In this document: positions 33,519-42,288 of the stretch, one piece after another
How the letters are laid out: each line of letters opens with the position of its first letter
Position numbering within the stretch: position 1 is the stretch's first letter
Made by a program: the position numbers and the translations under genes
Notes under the pieces: generated by a model
What the model was told of the DNA's origin: nothing
The model's input: only the letters and a program-made list of their open reading frames with translations
Databases searched by the model: none
NCBI RefSeq assembly: GCF_002846415.1
Contig: NZ_PJMX01000001.1
Location: 2,108,001 to 2,172,000 of the forward strand
Length of the DNA stretch: 64,000 nt
Reading direction: 5' to 3'
Origin: Streptomyces sp. TLI_146
GTDB taxonomy: Bacteria; Actinomycetota; Actinomycetes; Streptomycetales; Streptomycetaceae

Positions 33519-35117
33519 CTACCAGCTGGTCTTGCGGTGCAGCTCCCACATGCACATGACCGTCTGGGGGTCGATGGCCCGCTCGCCGCCCGCGATCTCG
33601 TCGCTGGCCGCGACGTACAGCTTGCCCTGCCACAGCGGCAGCAGCCGCACGTCGTCGGAGAGCACGTCCTGGGCCCGCTCGAACTTCTTGCTGACCGCGC
33701 CCCGGTCGGAGACCTCACGGGTCTGCGGGATCAGCTGGTCGACGATCTCCTTGGGCTCGTACGGGGTGCCGACCGCGTTCTCCTTGCCCACGAAGGGGGC
33801 GATGAAGTTGTCCGGGTCCGGGAAGTCGGGGAACCAGCCGCGTCCGAAGACGGGGTAGTCGCCGGCCTGCATCCCCTGCGTGTACGCCTTCCAGGGGCGG
33901 TTCTGCAGGGTCACCGTGAACAGCCCCGAGGCCTCCAGCTGCCGCTTGATCTCGGCGAACTCCAGCGCCGTGGACGAGCCGTAGCGGTCGGTCGTGTACC
34001 AGAAGGTGAGCGGCACCGGGTCGGTGATCCCGGCCTTGCGCAGGATCGACTTCGCCTTGGGGGCGCTGGGCGCGCCGAAGGTGTCGAAGAAGCTCACGGT
34101 GTGCCCGGCCACACCCTTGGGCACCATCGAGTACAGCGGCTCGGCCGTGCCCTTGTAGATCTTGGCCACCAGCGCGTCCCGGTCGACGAGCTGGGCGACG
34201 GCCCTGCGTACGGCCGGGTTGGCGGCGAGCCGGTCCCTGGGGTTGAAGACCAGGAAGCGGATCTCCGTGCCGACCGTCTCGACCAGCTGGAGGGGCTTGC
34301 CCTCGGCCTTCTCGTTCTGGACGTCCACGACCTCGTCGGCGGTCAGGCCCCGGTAGGTGACGTCGATCTGCTTCTTCTTGAGGGAGTCCACCATGGCGGC
34401 GGAGTCCTTGAAGTAGCGGATCGAGACGGCGTCGTTCTTGAGCTGCGCGAACCCGGCGTAGTGCGTGTTCTTCTTCAGCTCGGCCCGGTCGCCCGCGCGG
34501 TACGACTCCAGGGTGTACGGGCCGGAGCCGGTGAGGCCGCCGTCCTCGCGCAGCGCGTTCGCCGGGTAGGCCTGGGGGTCCACGATGGACATGGCGGGCG
34601 CGCCGAGCACGAAGGGGAAGGTCGCGTCCGGCTTGTTCAGATGGAAGGTGACCGTCCGCTCGTCGTCGGCGGTGACCCGGTCCAGGCTGGTGAGCAGGCC
34701 CTTGGGGCCCGCCTTCACATTGATCTTCACAATGCGGTCGATCGAGTACTTGACTGCGGCGGCGTCGATCTTGTCGCCGTTGGAGAACTCCAGGCCCTTG
34801 CGGAGCGTGCACTGGTACGTACGGCTGCCGGGGCCCTTGAACTGGCAGTTCTCCGCCGCGTCCGGCTGGGGCGTGTTGCTGCCGGTCGGAAAGGACAGCA
34901 GCGTCTGGAAGACGTTACGGAACAGTTCCCAGGAGCCGTCCCAGGAGGCGGCCGGATCGAGGGTGCTCGGCTCGCTCACCGTGCCGACCTTGATCGTCTG
35001 CTCGGTCTCCGAACCGCTCCCGGAGAGCAGTCCGCAGCCGCTCAGCAGGGACATCGCCGATATGGACGCAAGGGCCGCGGTGGTGCGCAGGCATATGGTC
35101 CGGTTGAACACGTGCAC
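33519..35117 (-). CDS. ABC transporter solute-binding lipoprotein, family 5 (peptide/oligopeptide)
   Basis: A 532-aa family-5 solute-binding protein. The lipoprotein signal ends in L-L-S-G-C (Cys about residue 28), followed by a Ser/Gly linker and IKVGTVSEPSTLDPAASWD, the hallmark start of OppA/DppA-like proteins; GLEFSNGDKIDAAAVKYS is the family signature. It should capture peptides or similar solutes outside the cell. No permease or ATPase genes are adjacent, so it is an orphan that must use a remote transporter or act as a sensor. The start is GTG behind GAGGAGC. Confidence 0.9.
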   Translation of the reverse strand: MHVFNRTICLRTTAALASISAMSLLSGCGLLSGSGSETEQTIKVGTVSEPSTLDPAASWDGSWELFRNVFQTLLSFPTGSNTPQPDAAENCQFKGPGSRTYQCTLRKGLEFSNGDKIDAAAVKYSIDRIVKINVKAGPKGLLTSLDRVTADDERTVTFHLNKPDATFPFVLGAPAMSIVDPQAYPANALREDGGLTGSGPYTLESYRAGDRAELKKNTHYAGFAQLKNDAVSIRYFKDSAAMVDSLKKKQIDVTYRGLTADEVVDVQNEKAEGKPLQLVETVGTEIRFLVFNPRDRLAANPAVRRAVAQLVDRDALVAKIYKGTAEPLYSMVPKGVAGHTVSFFDTFGAPSAPKAKSILRKAGITDPVPLTFWYTTDRYGSSTALEFAEIKRQLEASGLFTVTLQNRPWKAYTQGMQAGDYPVFGRGWFPDFPDPDNFIAPFVGKENAVGTPYEPKEIVDQLIPQTREVSDRGAVSKKFERAQDVLSDDVRLLPLWQGKLYVAASDEIAGGERAIDPQTVMCMWELHRKTSW

Positions 35118-35157
35118 GCTCCTCGTTCAGCCATGAGTCGGCAGACCATACCGCAGC

Positions 35158-35191
35158 GCCCCGCCCGGTCAACTGGAGGACCGGACGGGGC
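35158..35191. repeat. inverted repeat upstream of the solute-binding protein gene
   Basis: GCCCCGCCCGGTC and GACCGGACGGGGC (one mismatch) form a 13-bp dyad about 40 bases upstream of the GTG. In an intergenic region, it may be an operator or a terminator for readthrough from the SDR side. Confidence 0.4.
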
Positions 35192-35290
35192 ACTTGTGGT
35201 GATTGAGGGGCAAACCGGGCGACTACTCACCGGTACGAAGATCACTCTACGCGACGCACGCGCGCGTACGCGCGGCGGCGCCCCCGCGCG

Positions 35291-36058
35291 TCAGTGCACG
35301 CCCGCCCCGAGGAACAGTCCTCCGTCGACCACCAGCGTCTGCCCGGTCACCCAGGCGGACTGCTCCGAGGTGAGGAACGCGACCGCTCCCCCGATGTCGG
35401 AGGGCACCCCGAGGCGCTTGAGGGGGTAGGCCGCGGCGGCCTCCTCCTCGCGGCCCTCGTAGAGCGCCTGGGCGAACTTGGTCTTGACCACCGCCGGGGC
35501 GATGGCGTTGACCCGCACGTCCGGCGCGAACTCGTGCGCCAGCTGGAGGGTCAGGTTGACCATGGCCGCCTTGCTCATCCCGTACGCGCCGATGAAGGGC
35601 GAGGGGGCGAGGCCGGCGACGGAGGCGATGTTCACGATCGCGCCGCCGTTCTCCTTCTGCCAGGCCTTCCAGGTCTGCTGGGCGAAGCCGAGCGCCGAGA
35701 TCACATTGGTCTCGTACACCTTGCGCGCCACGTTCAGGTCGAGCTCCGCCATCGGGGAGTAGACCGGGTTGGTGCCCGCGTTGTTGACCAGGAAGTCGAC
35801 CCGGCCGAAGGCCTCCATGGCGCGCTCCACCGCGACGGCCTGGTGGGCCTCGTCGTGGGCCTTCCCGGCGACGCCGATGACCCGGTCGGCGCCGAGCCGC
35901 TCGACGGCCTCCTTGAGGGCGTCCTCGCCCCGGCCGGTGATGCAGACGCGGTCGCCGCGGGCGACCAGCGCCTCGGCGACGCCGTAGCCGATGCCCCGGC
36001 TGGCGCCGGTGACCAGGGCGACCCGGCCGGAGAGCCCGGGGAGCTGAGTGTCCGTCAT
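35291..36058 (-). CDS. SDR family oxidoreductase
   Basis: A 255-aa short-chain dehydrogenase/reductase. TGASRGIG (about 17-24) is the dinucleotide site, NNAG near 92 the structural motif, and IVNIASVAG with YGMSK (Tyr-x-x-x-Lys) the active site; VDGGLFL ends it. The acidic/basic residue after strand 2 (ITGRGEDALKE) favours NADP(H). It is second in an operon with another SDR 17 bp upstream, behind GGGAGAA. The pair likely acts on 3-hydroxy/3-oxoacyl intermediates; the exact substrate is not known. Confidence 0.88.
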   Translation of the reverse strand: MTDTQLPGLSGRVALVTGASRGIGYGVAEALVARGDRVCITGRGEDALKEAVERLGADRVIGVAGKAHDEAHQAVAVERAMEAFGRVDFLVNNAGTNPVYSPMAELDLNVARKVYETNVISALGFAQQTWKAWQKENGGAIVNIASVAGLAPSPFIGAYGMSKAAMVNLTLQLAHEFAPDVRVNAIAPAVVKTKFAQALYEGREEEAAAAYPLKRLGVPSDIGGAVAFLTSEQSAWVTGQTLVVDGGLFLGAGVH

Positions 36059-36075
36059 GATGTGTTCTCCCGGCT

Positions 36076-36837
36076 TCAGTTGAGGGGCCCGCCGGCCACG
36101 TACAGCACCTGGCCGGAGACGAAGCCCGCGTCGTCGCCGGTGAAGAAGGCGATGGCGCCCGCGATGTCGTCGGGCCTGCCGACGCGCTGCACGGGGATCT
36201 GGGTGGCGGCCGCGGCCTGGAAGTCCTCGAAGCCCATGCCGACCCGGGCGGCGGTCTGCGCGGTCATCTCGGTGACGATGAAGCCGGGAGCCACGGCGTT
36301 GGCGGTGACGCCGAACTTGCCGAGCTCGATGGCGAGGGTCTTGGTGAAGCCCTGGAGGCCCGCCTTGACGGCGGAGTAGTTGGCCTGGCCGCGGTTGCCG
36401 AGCGCGGAGGACGAGGAGAGCGAGACGATACGGCCCCAGCCGGCGTCCACCATGTGCTTCTGGACGGCCTTGGCCATCAGGAACGCGCCCTTGAGGTGCA
36501 CGTTCACCACGGTGTCCCAGTCGGACTCGGTCATCTTGAAGAGCAGGTTGTCGCGCAGCACGCCCGCGTTGTTGACGAGGATGGTGGGCGCCCCGAGCTC
36601 GGCGGCGACACGCGCGACGGCGGCCTCCACCTGGGCGCCGTCGGAGACGTCGCAGCCGACGGCGAGCGCCTTGCCGCCCGCCGCCGTGATCTTCTCGACG
36701 GTGTCCTTGCAGGCCGCCTCGTCGAGGTCGAGTACGGCGACCGCGCGGCCCTCGGCCGCGAGCCGGACGGCGGTCGCGGCGCCGATGCCCCGGGCCGCCC
36801 CGGTCACGATGGCTACGCGCTGCTCGGTGGTGGACAT
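36076..36837 (-). CDS. 3-oxoacyl-ACP reductase FabG-like SDR
   Basis: A 253-aa SDR. TGAARGIG (about 12-19), DLDEAA after strand 2, NNAG near 90, and SLSSSSALG with YSAVK (about 155) form a complete catalytic set; VAPGFIVTEMT is typical of FabG-like reductases. It opens a two-gene operon with the SDR at 35291. A TTGACA/TAGCGT promoter and a TAAGC-N4-GCTCA dyad lie upstream, suggesting TetR-type control as in acyl-CoA or fatty-acid-degradation genes. ATG behind GAGGAGAA. Confidence 0.88.
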   Translation of the reverse strand: MSTTEQRVAIVTGAARGIGAATAVRLAAEGRAVAVLDLDEAACKDTVEKITAAGGKALAVGCDVSDGAQVEAAVARVAAELGAPTILVNNAGVLRDNLLFKMTESDWDTVVNVHLKGAFLMAKAVQKHMVDAGWGRIVSLSSSSALGNRGQANYSAVKAGLQGFTKTLAIELGKFGVTANAVAPGFIVTEMTAQTAARVGMGFEDFQAAAATQIPVQRVGRPDDIAGAIAFFTGDDAGFVSGQVLYVAGGPLN

Positions 36838-36877
36838 GCTGTTCTCCTCGCCCTGGGGATCCGCGGCTCCTCGTCCC

Positions 36878-36891
36878 TGAGCAACCGCTTA
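36878..36891 (-). promoter_or_regulatory. TetR-type operator upstream of the SDR operon
   Basis: On the minus strand TAAGCGGTTGCTCA, a near-perfect dyad (TAAGC-N4-GCTYA, one mismatch) that lies about 20 bases downstream of the -10. Binding here would block transcription. The motif is of the kind used by TetR-family acyl-CoA regulators (inference); no regulator gene is adjacent. Confidence 0.45.
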
Positions 36892-36909
36892 GTAGCTTCA
36901 GCAGACGAG

Positions 36910-36938
36910 ACGCTAGAAGCCCTGGCACCCGGTGTCAA
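36910..36938 (-). promoter_or_regulatory. promoter of the SDR operon
   Basis: TTGACA (36933-36938), a 17-base spacer and TAGCGT (36910-36915) on the minus strand; a near-consensus housekeeping-type promoter about 75 bases before the first SDR start. Confidence 0.75.
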
Positions 36939-36997
36939 CGGCCCACGGATCCCCCGGCGAAGGTCACACCCGCGCGGGCCCGCGCCCAGGCCCTGCC

Positions 36998-37381
36998 CTA
37001 GCGGACCAGCAGGTCGAGCAACCGCTCGGTCTCCGCCGCCGGATCCGCCGTGAGCCCGGTGTGCACCGGCCCCGGCTGCACCACCGTCGAGCGCGGCGCG
37101 ATCAGCCAGCGGAAGCGGCGCCCGGGGTCGTCGCCCGCCGCCTGCCCGGCCGCCTCGCCGCCGCCGCAGACCCCCTCGACGGCGCGCAGCGCCGCCCGCA
37201 CCCCGACGACGTCCGCGTGCGGGTCGAGCGCCCTCAGCTTGGCCTCGTCCAGATGCGTACGGGCCGCCACGAACGACTTGGCCCGGCAGTAGACCAGCAC
37301 TCCGGCGTTGAAGCACTCCCCGCGCTCGACGCGCGGCACCACGCGCAGCAGCGCGTACTCGAAGACGTCGCGGTCGCTCAC
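36998..37381 (-). CDS. DUF3037 protein coupled to HipA-like kinase
   Basis: A 127-aa DUF3037 protein: FEYALLRVVPRVERGECFNAGVLVYCRA (about 5-32), with a helical middle and RRFRWLIAPRSTVVQPGPVHTGL near 90. The function is unknown; the genes regularly sit next to HipA-type kinase genes, so a regulatory or substrate partner is inferred. The GTG start overlaps the kinase stop by 4 bases, so the two are translationally coupled. There is no membrane segment. Confidence 0.8.
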   Translation of the reverse strand: MSDRDVFEYALLRVVPRVERGECFNAGVLVYCRAKSFVAARTHLDEAKLRALDPHADVVGVRAALRAVEGVCGGGEAAGQAAGDDPGRRFRWLIAPRSTVVQPGPVHTGLTADPAAETERLLDLLVR

Positions 37382-38247
37382 TTGCCGTCCTTCTCGCCGG
37401 ACCGGCCGGCCTTGCTGTCCTTGGTGGGGTGCGGCCAGGGCTTGAGGTGGTCGGTGAGCCAGCCGGGGGCCTGCGACGGGGTGTCCTTGGCAGGCGCGTC
37501 CAGCGTGATCCGCTCGTGGATGTCGGCGGCGCGGGCCAGCAGCGGCGCCACGTACGCCCGGCGCAGCGCGTCCGTCGTGTCGAAGCCGGGCTCGTCCACC
37601 AGCCACTCGTCGGGCACCAGCGCGGTGACCTCGGTCAGCAGCTCCTCGGTCACCAGCGGCGCCAACTCGGCCGCCGCGGCGGCCACATCGGGCCCGAACG
37701 GGGCGAGCGCGTGGTCCGAGGCGTTGTACGGCTTGGCCGCCGAGGCCTGCGCGCCCGGCCAGTTGTGGTGCCAGATCATCGTGGCGCCGTGGTCGATGAG
37801 CCAGAGATCACCGTGCCAGACCAGCATGTTAGGGTTCCGCCACGAACGGTCGACGTTGTTGATCAACGCGTCGAACCAGACGACCTTGCCCGCCTCTGCC
37901 GAGCTCACCTGGTAGGCGAGCGGGTCGAACCCGATCGAACCGGGCAAGTAATCCATTCCGAGATTCAGTCCGCCGCTCGCCTTCAGCAGCTCCTGCACCT
38001 CCTGGTCCGGCTCCGAGAGCCCGATGACGGGGTCGAGCTGAATGGTGACCAGTTCGGGGACGCGCAGAGCGAGCCGTCTGGCGAGCTCCCCGCAGATCAC
38101 CTCCGCCACCAGGGTCTTGCGGCCCTGTCCGGCACCGGTGAACTTCATGACGTACGTACCGAGATCGTCGGCCTCGACGATCCCCGGGAGCGAGCCGCCC
38201 TCACGCAAAGGCGTGACATAGCGGGTCGCTGTCACTTCATTGAGCAT
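37378..38247 (-). CDS. HipA family kinase-like protein
   Basis: A 289-aa kinase of the HipA-like group. YVMKFTGAGQG carries the ATP-binding lysine near residue 35, DALINNVDRSWRNPNML (about 140-157) is the catalytic loop with the aspartate and asparagine, and LWLIDHGATM (about 165) is the DFG-equivalent. HipA kinases phosphorylate proteins such as glutamyl-tRNA synthetase and drive persistence in other bacteria, but this shorter actinobacterial form lacks an HipB partner and is paired with DUF3037 instead. It is divergent from the S9 peptidase. Confidence 0.82.
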   Translation of the reverse strand: MLNEVTATRYVTPLREGGSLPGIVEADDLGTYVMKFTGAGQGRKTLVAEVICGELARRLALRVPELVTIQLDPVIGLSEPDQEVQELLKASGGLNLGMDYLPGSIGFDPLAYQVSSAEAGKVVWFDALINNVDRSWRNPNMLVWHGDLWLIDHGATMIWHHNWPGAQASAAKPYNASDHALAPFGPDVAAAAAELAPLVTEELLTEVTALVPDEWLVDEPGFDTTDALRRAYVAPLLARAADIHERITLDAPAKDTPSQAPGWLTDHLKPWPHPTKDSKAGRSGEKDGK

Positions 38248-38323
38248 CCGCCCAGGCTACTGGGACGGATGCGACTGTTCGATCACTCGACCGCACGATG
38301 AACCCCCGAAGGGACGCTTCGCC

Positions 38324-40417
38324 ATGCCCACCGAAGAGAAGACCCCCCAGGCCCCGGCCGCCGAAGACCTGCCCCTCCAGTTCGCCCGCACCAGGCGCTT
38401 CACGCTCGGCGCGCCCCGCGGCCTCACGGTCTCCCCCGACGGCGAGCGGGTGCTGTTCGTCCGCGGCGCCGACGGGCGCTCCCCGCTCAGCTCGCTGTGG
38501 CTGTTCGAGGACGGCGAGGAGCGCGTCCTCGTCGATCCGCTCGCTCTCGGCGAGGGGGACGAGGTGCCCGAGGCGGAGCTCGTCCGCCGCGAGCGGGCAC
38601 GCGAGACGAGCGGGGGCATCGTCGGGTACGCCACCGACACGGCCGTCCGCACGGTCGTCTTCACCCTCTCCGGCGCGCTCTGGGTGGCCGGGACGGACGG
38701 CGGCGCCCCGCGCCGGATCCCGACCGCGGGTCCGGCCGTCGACCCGCGCCTGTCCCCCGACGGCACGCTCGTCTCGTACGTGACCGGGCGCGCCCTGCAC
38801 GTCGTACGCGCCGACGGCACGGGCGGGCGCCAACTGGCCGCGCCGGAGGGCCCGGAGGTGTCCTACGGCCTCGCCGACCACGTCTCGGCCGAGTCCATCG
38901 GCCGCACCCGCAGCTCCTGGTGGTCCCCGGACGGCTCCGCGCTCCTGGTGGTCCGGGTGGACAACTCGCCTGTGCAGCGGTGGTATCTGAGCGATCCCTC
39001 GGACCCGGCGAAGGCTCCGCGCGTGCTGCCGTACCCGGCGGCGGGCACGGCCAACGCGGAGGTGTCGCTGGTCGTCGTCCGCGTCGACGGCGAGCGGGTG
39101 CCGGTGCGGCTGCCCCGGTCGGCGGACCCGGAGTCGCACCCGGCCGGTACCTGGACCGACCGGGCCTTCGAATACGTGGTGGAGGGCGGCTGGGACGGGG
39201 CGGGCCCGTTCGCCACCGTCCAGAGCCGGGACCAGCGCACGGCGTACCGGCTCGCCATCGACCCGGCGACGGGCGAAACCGAGGTGACGAGCCGTCACCA
39301 TGACGACCACTGGCTGGAGTTCACGCCGGGCGCGACGGCGCTCGCCCGTCGCGGGACCGCTCTCCCGGACGGGCTTCCCGCCGGTCTGCAAGTGCGCGCG
39401 ATACTCGGCTCGGCCGGTGACACGCTCTACTTCACGGCGAGCGACGAGCCGACGGAGACCCATGTCTGGGCGTACGCACCCGCCTCCGGCTTCACCCGCG
39501 TCACCGAGGAGCCCGGGGTGCACACGGCGGCCCTCGGCGGCGACACCCTCGTCCTCGACAGCCGCACCCTCCACGAGCACACCGTCACCGTCCTGCGCGA
39601 CGGCAAGCCGGCGGGCCGGATCGGCGTGCTGACCGAGCGGCCGGTGGTGACGCCGAGGCCGGTGTTCCTGTCGCTGGGCGAGCGCGAGCTGCGCACGGCG
39701 CTCTATCTGCCCTCCTGGCACCGCGAGGGCGCGGCCCGGCTGCCGGTCGTCGTGCACTCGTACGCGGGTCCGGGCATGCAGACCGTCGTACGGGCCAACG
39801 CCTGGCACCACGCGGTGAACCAGTGGTTCGCCGAGCAGGGCTTCGCGGTCCTGTCGATCGACGGGCGCGGCACTCCGGGGCGCGGCGAGGCGTGGCGCAC
39901 CTCCATCCACGGCGACCAGCTCACCCCGGTCCTGGAGGACCAGGCGGACGCGGTGCGGGCGGCCGCCGAGCGCTACCCGGATCTGGACACGGGCCGGGTG
40001 GGCATCCGGGGCTGGTCGTTCGGCGGGTATCTGTCGGCGGCCGCCGTACTGCACCGGCCCGATGTGTTCCACGCGGCCGTGGCGGGCGCGGCCCCGACCG
40101 ATCTCATGCTCTACGACACCCACTGGAAGGAGCGCTATCTCGGCCACCCGGACGTGCAGCCGGAGAACTACGAGCGCTGCTCACTGGTCGCGCACGCCCA
40201 CAAGCTGACCCGGCCGCTGATGCTCGTACAGGGGATGGCGGACGACAATGTGCTGCCCGCACACATGCTGCGGTTCTCGCAGGCACTGCTCGCGGCGGGC
40301 AAGCCGCACAGCGTGCTTCCGCTGGTGGGAGAGAGCCACTTGGTCACCAAGGAAGGTGTGGCCGACACCCTGTTGTGGCTCAATCTCGACTTCCTCAAGA
40401 AATCCTTGAACGTCTGA
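38324..40417 (+). CDS. S9 family prolyl oligopeptidase / dipeptidyl-peptidase-IV-like
   Basis: A 697-aa serine peptidase: an N-terminal beta-propeller (about 40-430) with repeated SPDG and D-G blades, then an alpha/beta-hydrolase domain. The triad is Ser565 in GWSFGGY, Asp640 or 641 in GMADDNVLP, and His672 in GESHLVT. VVHSYAGPGMQTV precedes it. It resembles DPP-IV-type enzymes that remove Xaa-Pro dipeptides. No signal peptide, so it is probably cytosolic. I use the ATG at 38324 (MPTEEK) since GAAGGGA precedes it; upstream starts add nonconserved residues. Confidence 0.9.
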   Translation: MPTEEKTPQAPAAEDLPLQFARTRRFTLGAPRGLTVSPDGERVLFVRGADGRSPLSSLWLFEDGEERVLVDPLALGEGDEVPEAELVRRERARETSGGIVGYATDTAVRTVVFTLSGALWVAGTDGGAPRRIPTAGPAVDPRLSPDGTLVSYVTGRALHVVRADGTGGRQLAAPEGPEVSYGLADHVSAESIGRTRSSWWSPDGSALLVVRVDNSPVQRWYLSDPSDPAKAPRVLPYPAAGTANAEVSLVVVRVDGERVPVRLPRSADPESHPAGTWTDRAFEYVVEGGWDGAGPFATVQSRDQRTAYRLAIDPATGETEVTSRHHDDHWLEFTPGATALARRGTALPDGLPAGLQVRAILGSAGDTLYFTASDEPTETHVWAYAPASGFTRVTEEPGVHTAALGGDTLVLDSRTLHEHTVTVLRDGKPAGRIGVLTERPVVTPRPVFLSLGERELRTALYLPSWHREGAARLPVVVHSYAGPGMQTVVRANAWHHAVNQWFAEQGFAVLSIDGRGTPGRGEAWRTSIHGDQLTPVLEDQADAVRAAAERYPDLDTGRVGIRGWSFGGYLSAAAVLHRPDVFHAAVAGAAPTDLMLYDTHWKERYLGHPDVQPENYERCSLVAHAHKLTRPLMLVQGMADDNVLPAHMLRFSQALLAAGKPHSVLPLVGESHLVTKEGVADTLLWLNLDFLKKSLNV

Positions 40418-40484
40418 ACAAGCGGTCGCGCCTGGCCGTATCCCTTCATGCAGCCCCGTGTAGCAAGGTGAAGGGAAAGCCAGT

Positions 40485-40973
40485 ATGAGCACCCAAGCTC
40501 TTCCGTCCGAGCCGGGCCCGGCCCGCCGTACCGTCGTCGCGGCGGTCGGCGGCGCCGGGCTCGCGGCCGCGCTCGCCGCCTGCGGCGACTCGGACAAGTC
40601 CGGCGACGCCGCCAAGTCCTCCGGTGACGGGGGTACGGGAGGAACGGGCGGCACGGCCGGAGGGGGCGACGCCGGGTCGGCCGGCGGCGGGGTGCTGGCG
40701 AAGACCGCCGACATCCCGCAGGGCGGCGGCAAGGTCTTCCCCGACCAGGGCGTGGTGGTGACCCAGCCGACGGCGGGCACCTTCAAGGCGTTCTCGGCCA
40801 CCTGCACCCACCAGGGCTGCACGGTGAAGGACGTCGTCGGCGGCACCATCCACTGCCCCTGCCACGGCAGCAAGTACGACGCGGCCACGGGCAAGGTCAC
40901 GGGCGGCCCGGCGCCGAAGCCGCTGCCCGCGAAGACGATCAAGGTGGAGGGAGACGCGATCAAGCTGGCGTGA
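40485..40973 (+). CDS. Rieske [2Fe-2S] lipoprotein
   Basis: A 162-aa exported Rieske protein. Twin-arginine-type n-region [21 protein letters not shown] ends in a possible lipobox cysteine (about residue 33), followed by a Gly/Ser-rich linker (about 40-70). Cluster ligands are Cys107 and His109 in CTHQGC and Cys124 and His127 in CPCHGS; Cys112 and Cys126 can form the structural disulfide. It should carry electrons at the outer membrane surface; the partner is not encoded here. It follows the S9 peptidase by 67 bp. Confidence 0.9.
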   Translation: MSTQALPSEPGPARRTVVAAVGGAGLAAALAACGDSDKSGDAAKSSGDGGTGGTGGTAGGGDAGSAGGGVLAKTADIPQGGGKVFPDQGVVVTQPTAGTFKAFSATCTHQGCTVKDVVGGTIHCPCHGSKYDAATGKVTGGPAPKPLPAKTIKVEGDAIKLA

Positions 40974-40984
40974 GGGACGCGCTC

Positions 40985-41650
40985 TCAGGCCCGGCGCGGT
41001 CCCTTGAGGCAGGCGACGATGTCATCGGTCGTGGCGACGGTGGCGACCAGGGCCAGCGTGTTGCGGATCATGGCGGGGGTGTACTCGGCGGGCACCCCCG
41101 CGATGGCGTCCACCGGCACCACGGCCGTATAGCCGAGGTTGACGGCGTCGAACACGGCATTCGGTATCGCCACGTTCGCCGAGACACCGCTGACGATCAG
41201 GGTGCGGCAGCCGAGGTTGCGCAGCAGCGGGTCGACGTCCGTCCCCGCGATCGGCGAGAGCCCGTGCAGCCTGCGGACCACCAGGTCCTCGTCCGCCACG
41301 TCGATGCCCTCGACGATCCGCACCGCCGTCGTGCCGGAGTACTGCTGTACGGGCAGCCGTTCGGCGGCCCGGAACAGCCGGGCGTTGCGGGACGCGCCGC
41401 GCCCGTCCGGCCGCCGCTCGGCCACCGCGTGCAGGACCTGGACGCCCGTCTCGTGCGCGGCGGCGACGAGCCGGGCGATGTTGTGGAGGGCCCCCGACGA
41501 CCGCGCCACCTTGGCGAGTTCGGGCAGCGCGCTGTCCAGGCCGACGACCCCCTGCTGGCACTCCACGGTCATCAGCACGGTGGAGGCGGGATCCAGTTGC
41601 GCGGCCAGCCGTCCGCCGCGCGGTTCGTTCAGTCGTTCGTTCGTCGCCAT
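40985..41650 (-). CDS. isochorismatase-fold hydrolase lacking the catalytic cysteine
   Basis: A 221-aa cysteine-hydrolase-fold protein. The fold is clear (VLMTVECQQGVVG, then LIVSGVSANVAIPNAVFDAVNLGYTAVVPVDAIAG), but the three catalytic positions differ: Asp is Glu30, Lys is Arg (126-127), and the nucleophile Cys is Ala161. It therefore probably does not act as an isochorismatase, nicotinamidase or ureidoglycine-type amidase; it may bind a ligand or have altered chemistry. Structure suggests a soluble protein. Start ATG. Divergent from a PPOX gene. Confidence 0.8.
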   Translation of the reverse strand: MATNERLNEPRGGRLAAQLDPASTVLMTVECQQGVVGLDSALPELAKVARSSGALHNIARLVAAAHETGVQVLHAVAERRPDGRGASRNARLFRAAERLPVQQYSGTTAVRIVEGIDVADEDLVVRRLHGLSPIAGTDVDPLLRNLGCRTLIVSGVSANVAIPNAVFDAVNLGYTAVVPVDAIAGVPAEYTPAMIRNTLALVATVATTDDIVACLKGPRRA

Positions 41651-41749
41651 GGCGCGGGAGGCTAACGGGCATTGCGCGAGGGGGAAAGGGCGCGCATGAT
41701 TTCTGACACCCAGTCAGTTCACGGGTCAACTCACCCGAGGAGCCGCCCG

Positions 41750-42232
41750 ATGACCTCAACCCAGCGCCGGGGCCGCCGGATCATGATGACGGACGCCGAA
41801 CGGGACGCGTTCCTCACGGAACAGCGCACCTGCCGGGTGGCCACGGTCTCCCCCGACGGCCACCCGCACGTCGGAGCACTCTGGTACGTCTGGGACGGAA
41901 CCGCTCTGTGGCTGTACTCCATCACCCGCAGCCTGCGCTGGTCCCAGCTGCTCAAGGACCCCAGGATCGCGGTGGTGGTGGACGCGGGCGAGTCGTACGG
42001 GGAACTACGCGGCGTAGAACTCCGGGGCAAGGCGGTCCCCGTCGGCGAAACCCCGCGCACGGGCGAGCCGTGCCCCGAACTGGAGGCCCCGGAGCGCCAG
42101 TTCGCGAGCAAGAACTTCGGCCTGAAGGAAATGGTCCACGACGGCCGCCATGGGTGGCTGCGCCTGATGCCGGAGAAGATCGTGTCGTGGGACTTTCGGA
42201 AGCTGACCGATTCCCACCCCGCCGGCGCTTGA
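41750..42232 (+). CDS. pyridoxamine 5'-phosphate oxidase-like (PPOX) flavin/F420 protein
   Basis: A 160-aa split-barrel protein. TCRVATVSPDGHPHVGALWYVWDGTALWL (about 30-58) is the PPOX core that binds FMN or F420, and KIVSWDF closes it. The family includes F420-dependent reductases and biliverdin-type reductases in actinobacteria; the cofactor cannot be fixed from sequence. I chose ATG 41750 (MTSTQRR) because GAGGAG is ten bases upstream. Divergent from the isochorismatase-like gene and 213 bp from LysR, a stretch holding a repeat (42289-42310). Confidence 0.8.
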   Translation: MTSTQRRGRRIMMTDAERDAFLTEQRTCRVATVSPDGHPHVGALWYVWDGTALWLYSITRSLRWSQLLKDPRIAVVVDAGESYGELRGVELRGKAVPVGETPRTGEPCPELEAPERQFASKNFGLKEMVHDGRHGWLRLMPEKIVSWDFRKLTDSHPAGA

Positions 42233-42288
42233 GGGGGCAGGGACCACGGGCCCGCCTTCAGGGGGGCAGGGGCCGAGGCCCCGCCCTT

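Noticed and set aside
32763..35429. 888-aa plus-strand frame across ung and the solute-binding protein
   Set aside because: It spans two real genes and their promoter region; a shadow of codon bias.
38237..40147. 636-aa minus-strand frame opposite the S9 peptidase
   Set aside because: Shadow frame; the S9 triad and propeller are on the plus strand.
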